Assembly: GCF_027105095.1 (NCBI RefSeq)
Contig: NZ_CP114278.1
Coordinates: 1,612,001 to 1,676,000 of the forward strand
DNA: 64,000 bases
Reading direction: 5' to 3'
DNA from: Brevundimonas vesicularis
GTDB lineage: Bacteria > Pseudomonadota > Alphaproteobacteria > Caulobacterales > Caulobacteraceae
The notes beneath the pieces were generated by a model. It was not told the DNA's origin. It did no database searches and saw only the letters and a program-made list of their open reading frames with translations. A program made the translations under genes and the position numbers. This document shows positions 8,886 through 17,200 of this stretch, piece by piece (within the stretch, counting starts at the first letter, position 1; each line of letters opens with the position of its first letter).

Positions 8886-9189
8886 GACGCGACAACGCCC
8901 AAATGTCGAACCTGGTTCGCGACTGATAGCTTAAAAGAAACCGGCTGATCGGGATGGCTCGCAACGGTCAGCGCTACTGGCATAAATGCGGCCGGGCACG
9001 CTGGGGCGCGAACGCGCATCGCCTGGGCCGGGGCCGCATCTCACGACAGTTTTAACCAGTTGACCTCGCGTTTGTCGCCGGCTCCTGATTGATCGGACGC
9101 TAGCAATGCTCCGCGCCGCCATCTTCGAACAGTATGGCGCGAAGCCTGCAACGCACCCCGGTCGTGGCCCTCTGGACCAAGACCAGCTG

Positions 9190-9387
9190 TCAACGAAGCG
9201 CCGACTGACGCCCCCGCTTCGAGCTATTGTTAGCCCGCATTCGCGAGGGGGTTGGCGCCATCTCATCATCGCCCACCCCGTACTCCCTCAGGATTGAGCG
9301 GACCGTATCATGCGCTCCGAGGATAGGTAGGGGTTGTTTGAATTGACGTCGCCATAGGCGATCCAAGGCAGCATCTTCAGGGGACAT
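9190..9387 (-). CDS. Small hypothetical protein (65 aa)
   Basis: From ATG 9387 the product begins MSPEDAALDRLWRRQFKQPL and continues PILGAHDTVRSILREYGV. The composition is that of a real protein: amphipathic helix, then a P-I-L-G turn. I recall similar short proteins in Caulobacterales but cannot name a function. The tail after residue 45 is low in hydrophobic residues and may be spurious. It stands alone in a poorly coding stretch. Confidence 0.35.
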   Translation of the reverse strand: MSPEDAALDRLWRRQFKQPLPILGAHDTVRSILREYGVGDDEMAPTPSRMRANNSSKRGRQSALR

Positions 9388-9704
9388 GGTCTTCACTAAT
9401 CAACGCGCTTCGTGACCGCCACTAACGCTCCCGGCGCTAGCAGGCTCCCCACGTCACCACATTCCTTCATTAAATGATGATGGGCTTGCCTAATCGCAGC
9501 TCAGGACGTTGGGCGACCCGGTTGACAACTTTGCTGCTGACCAGATCGCCGTCTTGGTTTCGGCACACCGCGACGCTCTGCTCGACCGCCTTCAACCCCT
9601 CTGTCGTCACTGCAGGCCATGCGCAATGCGTGCGATTTGCGCGTTCGGGCCAGTAGATACACCCAATCTCTAAGTATCGCTTGGGTGTGTACTACCTTGC
9701 GCGC
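9388..9704. other. Gene-free stretch with one long imperfect palindrome
   Basis: No convincing gene. The stretch ends in an inverted repeat at 9653-9695: GTAGATACACCCAA, fourteen intervening bases, then TTGGGTGTGTACTAC. Apart from one extra base the arms match almost completely. No T-run follows, so it looks more like a protein-binding or recombination site than an intrinsic terminator. Confidence 0.4.
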
Positions 9705-9854
9705 GTGAAGGGCGTCCCCACGCAGCTCGCTTGCGCGATGTTCGATGCGATCTCGGCGGCCAGGTGCGAAGACCCGCTGGGGGTGGAGATTGGGATCAGG
9801 ACGGCAAGCCGCCCGCGCAGCGAAAACGCGAGTCCCTACTTTGAGTTCGCCTGA
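9705..9854 (+). CDS. Small ORF (49 aa) coupled to the next
   Basis: GTG 9705 opens a short frame whose stop overlaps the start of the next small gene (TGATG), as in translationally coupled pairs. The product is short and without recognisable motif (ends SPYFEFA). Support comes only from this coupling and its position just after the palindrome at 9653-9695. Confidence 0.25.
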   Translation: MKGVPTQLACAMFDAISAARCEDPLGVEIGIRTASRPRSENASPYFEFA

Positions 9855-10045
9855 TGAAGATCGGCGACATGTTTCCGTCGCGGACGACGATGGCCGCCGG
9901 CGTTGGCTGCGCCATCTTCATCCCGCTGGCGATCTTCTCATTTTATCGCTGGGGCGTGGGCCATCATGACCCGGTCCAAGAGCAAGGCCGCTTGGCCCAG
10001 CTCTATTTGCCGATCAATGCGCCCGGCGTCGGATATAAAGATTGA
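9854..10045 (+). CDS. Small single-pass membrane protein (63 aa)
   Basis: The product carries one membrane segment near residues 13-35 (AAGVGCAIFIPLAIFSFYRW) after a short positively charged start, with about 25 polar residues behind it. It overlaps the preceding ORF and is followed within seven bases by another small ORF. Such runs of tiny coupled genes with a membrane protein occur in phage lysis modules, but no endolysin is visible, so that reading is weak. The function is unknown. Confidence 0.4.
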   Translation: MKIGDMFPSRTTMAAGVGCAIFIPLAIFSFYRWGVGHHDPVQEQGRLAQLYLPINAPGVGYKD

Positions 10046-10051
10046 CGGACC

Positions 10052-10222
10052 ATGGCGCAGGCGAACTTGTCCGGCGTCCAGGCCGCGTTGGCGACACAAA
10101 GCGAGGCGGTTGATGGGCGGAAGGCCGCCAATGACGCCGCCACCCTCCACGCCCAAGCCGCCGCCGACACCGCTCAGGCTCGCACCACCCTAGCGCAGGA
10201 GGTGCTATTTGGAACAAACTAA
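10052..10222 (+). CDS. Small Ala/Gln-rich helical ORF (56 aa)
   Basis: From ATG 10052 the product is MAQANLSGVQAALATQSEAV followed by an Ala-rich helix (AQAAADTAQARTTLAQEV). The heptad-like pattern suggests a coiled coil or amphipathic helix. It lies seven bases after the small membrane-protein gene. No family is recognised. Confidence 0.3.
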   Translation: MAQANLSGVQAALATQSEAVDGRKAANDAATLHAQAAADTAQARTTLAQEVLFGTN

Positions 10223-10695
10223 CCTGGCGAGACGCCTCAGAAAGCCGCCGAGCGCCTCATTCTGGGGTAAGTCCGATCAACCGTCTCCTGATTCTGTCCG
10301 CCCTGCTGCTGACCAGCGGCACGCCGGCGCCGGGACCGGCGCCGGAGCCGATCGTTCAAATTGCCGAGGTGAAGGCGCCGATCGCGGCGCCCGACGATCC
10401 GGTCGGGCCTGACCCGGTCAATGTCGACACGGCTGAGGCCAACGCGGCCGCGCCGGACATCTTCGCCCCCACAGTCCTGCTCCTCGCCAGCCGGATCCAG
10501 CCGATTGCACGGAATGACGTGAAGTCGGCGGTTTCGGCCGGGTTTCGTCGCCCGACCGGCTCGCCTGACCGGCCTAAATGAAGGGACTGTTTTTGCGGCA
10601 ACAATCTTGCGAGGGCGCACTCGCCGCCGCTATAGCCGGGCTGTAGATGACATGCGTTTCACGCGAGACGCGTAACCCCTGAGGCCCGTAGCGCC
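10223..10695. other. Stretch with one start-less secreted-type frame
   Basis: An open frame ending at TGA 10579-10581 would give NRLLILSALLLTSGTPAPGP followed by an acidic Pro/Ala-rich tail, like a short exported protein. I find no in-frame ATG, GTG or TTG before the hydrophobic part; the first GTG is at 10369, inside the tail. It may be a decayed gene. Nothing else is seen up to the receiver-domain gene. Confidence 0.3.
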
Positions 10696-11094
10696 GTGAC
10701 CGCCCCTGATGTCGATAACCGGACGAAAGTCTTGCTCGTTGAATCCGACACGATCGTGAGCCTGTATGCGCGCAGTGTACTGGAGGATGCCGGCTTCGAA
10801 ATCATAGAGGCGTGGAACACTGGCGATGCGATCGCGCGTCTCAGCGAAATTCCCGACATCGCTATTCTTTTTACCACAGCCGACGTGCCGGGCGGTATCG
10901 ACGGGGTAAGGCTCGCACAGCAAGTCAGTAACGGCTGGCCGCCCGTGCGCATCGTGGTGGCGTCGGGTAGCCGGATGATCTCCGGCGATGATCTTCCGCC
11001 GGAGACCCGGTTTCTGTCCAAACCCTATTCTGACGATGAGCTTCTCGTGACACTTCGCCTGCTTGAAAAGCAATGGCGCAGGCGTCTTATGTGA
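10696..11094 (+). CDS. Single-domain response-regulator-like protein lacking the phospho-acceptor Asp
   Basis: A stand-alone receiver domain of 132 residues from GTG 10696. The first strand KVLLVESD supplies the acidic pair, RIVVASGS the conserved Thr/Ser strand, and LSKPYSDDELL the conserved lysine. Where receivers have the phosphorylated aspartate (T-D-x-x-M-P-G-x-x-D-G), this protein reads TTADVPGGIDG, so a threonine stands in the Asp position when counted back from the shared P-G-x-x-D-G. It is therefore probably a pseudo-receiver that works without phosphotransfer, unless the neighbouring D substitutes. No histidine kinase is nearby. Confidence 0.65.
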   Translation: MTAPDVDNRTKVLLVESDTIVSLYARSVLEDAGFEIIEAWNTGDAIARLSEIPDIAILFTTADVPGGIDGVRLAQQVSNGWPPVRIVVASGSRMISGDDLPPETRFLSKPYSDDELLVTLRLLEKQWRRRLM

Positions 11095-11580
11095 AGGTTC
11101 ATCTCGCTGCGTCGGACGGAGCCCTTAGCCGCTCTTTCTCCTAGAGTTGTTCAAGCGCCAGCTGATGGCGTCCTATCGGCCCCAAGCTCACTCAGGGCCA
11201 TGATGATCTCTGTCACGCCTCAGGGTAACATTCAGGGGTGTCACTGATCAGCAATCCGGTGGCGACGGGCCGGAGTGGATTTGCGTCTATGCTGGAGCGC
11301 CTTCAACAGTCTCGACCGGCGAGACGATTGGCATGCTGTGGGTGACCTGCACCGAGGCTCGTCCGCACTGCCTGACATGGGCAATGAGCCAACGTTGAAG
11401 GCGCTCGCCTTCGCCGCGGTAATAAAAATCAAACTGCGTCAAGCGATATCCGAACTGGAGATCGGCCAGTGCGCTCAATCCCTATGCGGAGCGGAGCCGC
11501 CGCTGAGTGGATCCCACTGCTGCAGCATGTTTAAGTAGTTTGGGGACGACCACAAATAGGGGGTCGCCAACTCGTTCCTC
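11095..11580. other. Poorly coding stretch
   Basis: No gene I would call. A minus-strand frame at 11287-11478 (63 codons, with QFGYRLTQFDFYYRGEGERL) has protein-like composition but no ribosome-binding site or recognised family, and could be a relic. Confidence 0.3.
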
Positions 11581-11770
11581 TCACGCCGCGACTGCCTGCT
11601 CCATCGCCTTGAGCTTTAGTTTTGTGGCTTTGAGCTTGGCAGTCTTCCCTTTGTAGATCTCAAACAGAGCGTCTTCATGAACGTCGATAGCGTCGAACAG
11701 CACATCGCCGTGTGAGCTTAGGTTTCCGATGACGCGGAGTGCCTGCATGGACTCGCTGTTGTCGGCTAAC
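11581..11770 (-). pseudogene. 3' remnant of a DUF4145 (HEPN-type) gene
   Basis: The last 60 codons read QLADNSESMQALRVIGNLSS, then HGDVLFDAIDVHEDALFEIY and a lysine-rich tail. This matches the end of DUF4145 proteins, in which R-x6-H (here RVIGNLSSH) is the HEPN catalytic motif. Upstream of 11770 the frame loses sense and no start or N-terminal part is found, so only the tail survives. HEPN proteins are often ribonuclease toxins or parts of defence operons. It points the same way as the HEPN-type gene at 12084. Confidence 0.45.
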
Positions 11771-12000
11771 TGCCGATGCCCACTCCGATGCGCGAGCGAA
11801 CTGTCAGCACTGAAGGTGTGGTGCAACGTGTCCCCATGCAAGCGCGACCGCCGCGCAGATGGGGAGCTGTGCCACATTTGCGTTCGAAGCCGATGGGTGC
11901 CGATAATGGCGCATCAAGAATCCCACTTGGTGTGAATAGACGGTCATTACCCGTTGGCCAGCTGATTTCTAATGATAGCGCAAAAGGGTCGTTCCGGTCG

Positions 12001-12030
12001 CGCAGGGTAGATCGGGAAAAATGCACTGAG
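12001..12030 (+). repeat. CTCAGTGCA palindrome, copy 5
   Basis: Left part CGCAGGGTAGATCGGG, right part AAAAATGCACTGAG. The left arm carries the GGGTA variant also seen in copies 4, 6 and 7. It starts a run of five copies in 7.2 kb. Confidence 0.7.
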
Positions 12031-12083
12031 CCTTGTGGGTGCTGGATTGCAGAAAACTCAACGGGCCCAGATGGCACCTCAGC

Positions 12084-12836
12084 TTACGGGAGCGTCTTCC
12101 GGCTGTCGAACTGCGTTTTCATCTTCCGGCCATCGACGATTCTGAGCAGGTGGCTCGCCAATATGATCTGCTCAGCTGCCTCGGATGGATCATCCAGCGC
12201 AACGTGGCGGTGACTCTGCGGATTTTTGTAAGAGCCGAGCGCCCCAGCGAAAAGATCCATCCGAGCCTGTTTCTCACCGTCCTCGACCTCTGGATCGGTC
12301 AAGGGGCCATTCTGTGGGTTGAAAGCAGCCCGGGCGAGCTTCACACCCAGCATTCCGGCATCCAGGCCTGCTGCTTCGCGGACAGCGATCTCCAGCGCCT
12401 TCATCGACTGAAAGACCGCCACGTCGTAATCGCCGCGCAGAAAGTTTTTCCAAGCGATGTCGCGGATGCGGCTGTGCAAGCTGCTTTTCGGCAGCAGTCG
12501 TGCCGCCTTCATATCGACTAATGAACCGCCTTGAGCAGCCCTCTTGCCGCGACGTGAAATCCAGTTCCAAGTGCCGTTCTGCTCAGGATCGGCGACGATG
12601 AGGCCTTCGCTGAGCAGCCAGGCAAAGGCCTCTGTTAGGGCTCGCATGACAGCGACGTCGTTTGTGTATGTCTCTCGGTGGTCGGCCCGGATGTTGTTCA
12701 CCTCATTATGGATGGAGAACTTCGGATCGCCATTAGACCGAGCTGCGAGATGTAAGAGTACGCGCTCACCTAGTTCCTCTGGCTCTAACGCCAGGAATGT
12801 TTCCTCGTCAGGGATGCTGGTTATCAGCTCTTGCAC
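12084..12836 (-). CDS. TIGR02391/Ymh-family HEPN-type protein
   Basis: A protein of about 250 residues. The C-terminal half matches the TIGR02391 (Hypoth_Ymh) family: IRDIAWKNFLRGDYDVAVFQ, then SMKALEIAVREAAGL, and the hallmark YKNPQSHRHV, which corresponds to the R/K-N-x4-H motif of the HEPN superfamily. The first 90 residues look like a winged-helix module (EAFAWLLSEGLIV, W-N-W-I-S-R-R-G). HEPN proteins commonly cleave RNA or bind nucleotides in defence, so an RNA-targeting role is plausible. GTG 12836 has GGAG at good spacing; TTG 12860 is an alternative. It sits alone between two palindromic repeats. Confidence 0.7.
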   Translation of the reverse strand: MQELITSIPDEETFLALEPEELGERVLLHLAARSNGDPKFSIHNEVNNIRADHRETYTNDVAVMRALTEAFAWLLSEGLIVADPEQNGTWNWISRRGKRAAQGGSLVDMKAARLLPKSSLHSRIRDIAWKNFLRGDYDVAVFQSMKALEIAVREAAGLDAGMLGVKLARAAFNPQNGPLTDPEVEDGEKQARMDLFAGALGSYKNPQSHRHVALDDPSEAAEQIILASHLLRIVDGRKMKTQFDSRKTLP

Positions 12837-12980
12837 GTCATCGCTCCGATATGCATTCAAACTAGAGCTATTAGGGTGCCGATCTCAACCTGTCCGGCCG
12901 ACCTCCGGCGTCTCGTGTCGAGTCAACTTTGGTTGTGCGTTTAAAAACTGTTCAAAAAAGCTCTCTGAGCGTTTCGAGCT

Positions 12981-13009
12981 CTGGGGGTACATCTGGAAAA
13001 ATCCACTGA
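12981..13009 (+). repeat. CTCAGTGCA palindrome, copy 6
   Basis: Left part CTGGGGGTACATCTGG, right part AAAAATCCACTGA. It ends 21 bases before the 3' end of the 245-residue gene and separates it from the HEPN-type gene. Confidence 0.65.
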
Positions 13010-13030
13010 ACGCGAAGCCGGTCGTATCGG

Positions 13031-13768
13031 CTAGCCTTGCGCGTCCGCGGCCGGTCGATTCCACAGTCCAGTCCAGACGTCGGTGACGCCGCGGCCGGCC
13101 ATCGCGAAAAGAGGCAACACAAATGCTTCGGCCTTATCGACCGCGCCTTCTGCCAGTTGATCGCCAGCTTCGCCCGCAAACTTCTTTCCAAGGGTCTTCA
13201 ACGCACCCTTGAGGACACCTTTGACAGAGCCATCGGGCGCGCCAGCAGCAACGAGAGCATTCTTCACCGCTTCGCGCCGATCGGCCGGGATCAACTCAAC
13301 CGTGAGGTCGGTCGCGGCGTCGAGCGACATCCGGACTATCGCGCTATTAAACGAAGTGTCGCTGACATGACCGAGCTCTCGCAGACGGTTACGCAGATGC
13401 GCTTGGACCAGTGGGTTCTCAATTTCGAGGACGAACAGATCGCCGTCTTTCAAAAATTTGGTCTCGGCCAATGCGAGCCGGATCTCTTCATCAAGGGCAT
13501 CCGTGTCGCTTCCACGCGATCGAACCTCGATATCGAAAAGCAGCTGAGACGCTTTCGCGCGGGTGACCCGAAGCTCCGTCATGAGCGAGAAAAGCGACGC
13601 CTTTCGTTCGATAACGCCCAGCTCGCGAAACATCTCGAAGACAGCAAGTTCGAGTTCTCGCTTGGAGACCGCGCCGAACGCAGGGGAGGTCGCAACCATC
13701 AGAAGCGGCCGCAGGGCCGCCTTGATGTCCTCAGCAGGCAGCGCGTCGTACTTTTCGAGTAGGGCCAT
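13031..13768 (-). CDS. Hypothetical protein (245 aa)
   Basis: ATG 13768 has AGGAGCG ten bases upstream, a strong site. The N-terminal 90 residues form helices with a winged-helix look (SLMTELRVTRAKASQLLFDI). The middle holds an acidic/hydrophobic stretch. The C-terminal part is Gly/Ala-rich with lysines (VKGVLKGALKTLGKKFAGEA), reminiscent of an amphipathic or pore-like helix, then hydrophobic FVLPLFAMAGRGV. I do not recognise a family. It follows the small zinc-binding ORF by 18 bases on the same strand, so the two form an operon between two palindromes. It could be a regulator or effector of the adjacent type IIG enzyme, but this is only positional. Confidence 0.6.
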   Translation of the reverse strand: MALLEKYDALPAEDIKAALRPLLMVATSPAFGAVSKRELELAVFEMFRELGVIERKASLFSLMTELRVTRAKASQLLFDIEVRSRGSDTDALDEEIRLALAETKFLKDGDLFVLEIENPLVQAHLRNRLRELGHVSDTSFNSAIVRMSLDAATDLTVELIPADRREAVKNALVAAGAPDGSVKGVLKGALKTLGKKFAGEAGDQLAEGAVDKAEAFVLPLFAMAGRGVTDVWTGLWNRPAADAQG

Positions 13769-13786
13769 TGAGGCGCTCCTGGCTGA

Positions 13787-14083
13787 CTATCGTAGGTCTA
13801 GCGGCTTGGGGTGCGGGCGAGGAGACCCATCGAACTTATGTGCCCCCGAGCAGCCTGTGTGGCCGATGCGATGCTCGAAGTGAGCTTGCATCGCTCCATC
13901 TGAGCTGGCCCGATGCGGTCTGACTGCGCCGTGGCATTCCGGGCATCGCAGCTGTCGTTCAGCATAGCTGGTCAGCGCTTGTTCGACGGTGATGGAGTGC
14001 CAAGTCTTGTTGGCCCAGAGCTCGCAGTATTCAATCATGACGCGAATATGGATTGCTCCCGGCTCGATTTGCAAGTCGACCAT
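13787..14083 (-). CDS. Small putative zinc-binding protein (98 aa)
   Basis: From ATG 14083 the product contains RCPECHGAVRPHR followed by AHFEHRIGHTGC. This C-x2-C plus H-x2-H/H-x2-C arrangement resembles the zinc site at the N-terminus of CoiA-like and nuclease-associated proteins. It is probably a nucleic-acid- or protein-binding accessory factor. A longer frame reaches 14266 but would cross a palindrome and read into the divergent type IIG gene. The 245-residue gene follows by 18 bases. The intergenic space to the divergent enzyme gene is about 130 bases and contains copy 7. Confidence 0.5.
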   Translation of the reverse strand: MVDLQIEPGAIHIRVMIEYCELWANKTWHSITVEQALTSYAERQLRCPECHGAVRPHRASSDGAMQAHFEHRIGHTGCSGAHKFDGSPRPHPKPLDLR

Positions 14084-14095
14084 CGATATTCGGCG

Positions 14096-14124
14096 CTCAG
14101 GGTACATCCGGAAAAATGCACTGG
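14096..14124 (+). repeat. CTCAGTGCA palindrome, copy 7
   Basis: CTCAGGGTACATCCGG then AAAAATGCACTGG. It lies in the divergent promoter region between the small zinc-binding gene and the type IIG gene. Confidence 0.7.
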
Positions 14125-14213
14125 GCGGGGCGGGGGCCAATTCTAAAGCTCGGCCTATTCCAGGTCGACCGGTATCTGTAGCGAAGACCAGAGCCGCTGC
14201 AGTAAGGTCGGGT

Positions 14214-17200
14214 ATGGGTGCTTCGACTGATTCGAATTTGTTCCACGCTGGGTCGCTCTTCAGCACTGACTACCTGGTCGGGGCGATCAAGGCGGAGCCA
14301 GCCTACAAAGCCGTCGACGCCGGAACCTTGCGGGCGCGGTTCGTAGAGATCGCCGACGCCTTCCCCAAGAACGCCAAGACGAACGAGAGCCAGACTGAGG
14401 ACGACTTCATCTGGCCAGTCCTAGATGCGCTCGGCTGGAAGGACTCGCTGCGCCAGCAGAACCTGACGGTGACGGGCCGGGACGACGTCCCCGACGGCCT
14501 GCTGTTCGCCGACGCCGACGCCAAGGCCACCGCCAACGCCCAGGACGAGCAGTGGCGTCGGTATGGTCACGGCTTGGCTGTGGTTGAGAGCAAACGATGG
14601 GCTCGTCCGCTGGATCGAGCCTCGGGCCGGGACGAGACGACCGCGCCCTCGACCCAGATGCTCCGCTACCTACGCCGCATCGACGACACCAGTCAGGGCA
14701 AGCTGCGCTGGGGCATCCTGACCAACGGGACGCGCTGGCGTCTCTACTGGGCTGGAGCCCGGTCGATCTCGGAAGAGTTCCTGGAGATCGATCTTGGACG
14801 CGTGCTCGCCCTGGACGGCACGCCCGACCTGTTCATCGAAGACGAGGCTCGCGATCACTGGCTGCGCGTCTTCGCCTGCATGTTCGGCCGAGAGGCTTTC
14901 CTGCGCACTGGCGTCGATCAGAAGTCCTTCCACGATCGGGCACGAGCCGAGGCCGCCTTCTATGAGGAGCGGGTCGCCGCCAGCCTTTCGCGGCTGGTGT
15001 TCGACGACGTCTTCCCGGCCCTAGCCCGCGCGCTGGCCGCCTCCGCGCCTGAGGCCCCGCTGGATGACATCCGCGACGCCGCCCTGATCCTTCTCTACAG
15101 GCTGCTGTTCTTGCTCTATGCCGAAGACCGCGACCTGCTGCCAGTCAGCGATCACCGCTACGACGACTACGCCCTGCGGCCGCTTCGGATCGAGATCGGC
15201 GACCGCGTCTCGAACGGCGACACCTTCTCTGGCACGGCGGCCAAGGTCTGGTCTCACGTCTCGGACCTGTCGCGGATCATCGACAAGGGCGACGCCTCCG
15301 TGGGCATCCCGCCCTATAACGGCGGCTTGTTCGCGGGCGCGGGCGCGCCTCTGTTGTCTACGGCGCGGATCGCCGACGACGTCATGGCCCCGGCGCTGGA
15401 CGCCCTGTCCTACGAGCGGTCATCGGGTCAGCGCCGCTACATCAACTACCGCGATCTGTCGGTGCAGCAGTTGGGCTCCATCTACGAACGTCTGCTGGAG
15501 TACGAGATCGTGCGCGAGGGTGCCGTTGGGGCGGCGGAGCCCTTGACCGTCCGGCCCAACCTGTTCGCCCGCAAAAACTCCGGCAGCTACTACACGCCCG
15601 ACGAACTGGTCGGCCTGATCCTGGACGAGACGCTGGAGCCGTTGATCGGTGAACGACGCGCGGCCTTCCACGCCGCGCTGGAGGCGCTGGACTCGAACGA
15701 CACGCCCGAGATGCAGCGGGGCGCGCTGCGCGAGGTCGACGCAGCCGAGGCCATCCTATCGCTGCGCGTCTGCGACCCGGCGATGGGATCGGGGCATTTC
15801 CTGGTCAGCCTGGTTGACACCCTCGCCGACCACGTCCTGGAGGCCATGGCCGAGGCCGCAGCCCTGGGTGCCGAGGCCGATTACACGTCGTCTCTCGCTG
15901 GGGAGATCGAGAAAATCCGCGCCACCATACTGAGGAATGCTCGGGCGGCGAAGTGGACGATCGACGAGTCGCACTTGGACGATCGGCATATCGTCCGCCG
16001 TATGGTGCTGAAGCGCTGCGTCTATGGCGTCGACAAGAACCCGATGGCCGTCGAACTAGCCAAGGTTGCGCTGTGGCTGCACACGTTCACCGTCGGCGCG
16101 CCTCTGTCCTTCATTGATCACCACCTGCACGCTGGTGACAGCCTGTTCGGTCTGTGGGTGCGTGACGCCATCGACAAGGCGGGCAAGCTTGGCGGCGAAC
16201 TGCTGTGGAATGAGGCTCTGGCCAACGCCCAGCGCCAGGCCCTGGCCATGAAGACGATCGAGATGGCGACGGACGCCGAGATCGCAGAGGCCCACCGGTC
16301 CGCCGAGATGTGGACCGACGTCGAGTTCCAGGTCGGGCCGCTCGACAGCTTCGTCAGCTTCATGCACGCGCTGGACTGGCTGGACCTGGGCAAAGACCAG
16401 AAGCGGCTCGTGCGGCTGTGGCTGGACGGCCAGTTCGGCGAGCCTCTGCTCATCGCGCGGGGCAAAGCAACGCCCGCGCAGGGCCGGACCAAGGTCGATG
16501 AGATCGAAGGCTTCATGGACATCTGGCGGCGCGCGCGCGATCTGATCGCCGAGGAGCGCTTCCTGAACTGGCAGATCAGCTTCCCCGGTGTCTGGGACGA
16601 CTGGGCGGGCAAAAACCGGGTCGGTGGCTTCGACGCCGTCGTCGGTAACCCACCCTGGGACCGGATCAAGCTGCAACAGGTCGAGTGGTTCGCGGCCCGC
16701 CGGCCCCAAATCGCCTTGGCCCAACGCGCGTCGGATCGCGCCAAGATGATCGCCAAACTGAAGGCGGACAGCGATCCGCTGTTCGAGGACTTCAAGAAGG
16801 CTGACGCGCGGGCGGCAGGCACGACTCGGATGGCGCGGACATCGGGCCACTACCCGCTGCTCAGCCGAGGCGACATCAATCTCTACAGTCTGTTCGTTGA
16901 GCGCGCGCAGACCTTGGTGAAGCCCGGCGGGATGGTTGGCTTGCTGACCCCAAGCGGGATCGCGTCCGACCTGTCGGCCAGCGCCTTCTTCCGGAGCGTG
17001 GCGACGGAGGGACGGCTGAAAGCGCTCTACGACTTTGAGAATCGAAAGGTCTTTTTCCCCGACGTCCATGCCAGCTTCAAGTTCTGCGTACTGTCGTTCG
17101 GTAGCAGTAGGGTGTTTGATGCCGCCAACTGCGCCTTTTTCTTGCACAGTGTGGAGACGCTAAGAGACCCAGATCGAGCATTCCCAATCACTGCTGAAGA

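Noticed and set aside
13787..14266. Long form (159 codons) of the small zinc-binding protein
   Set aside because: The extra N-terminal part would pass through palindrome copy 7 and into the divergent type IIG gene; ATG 14083 gives a sensible protein.
16056..17147. Minus-strand frame of 363 codons inside the type IIG gene
   Set aside because: Shadow of the methylase coding region; no motif or ribosome-binding site.
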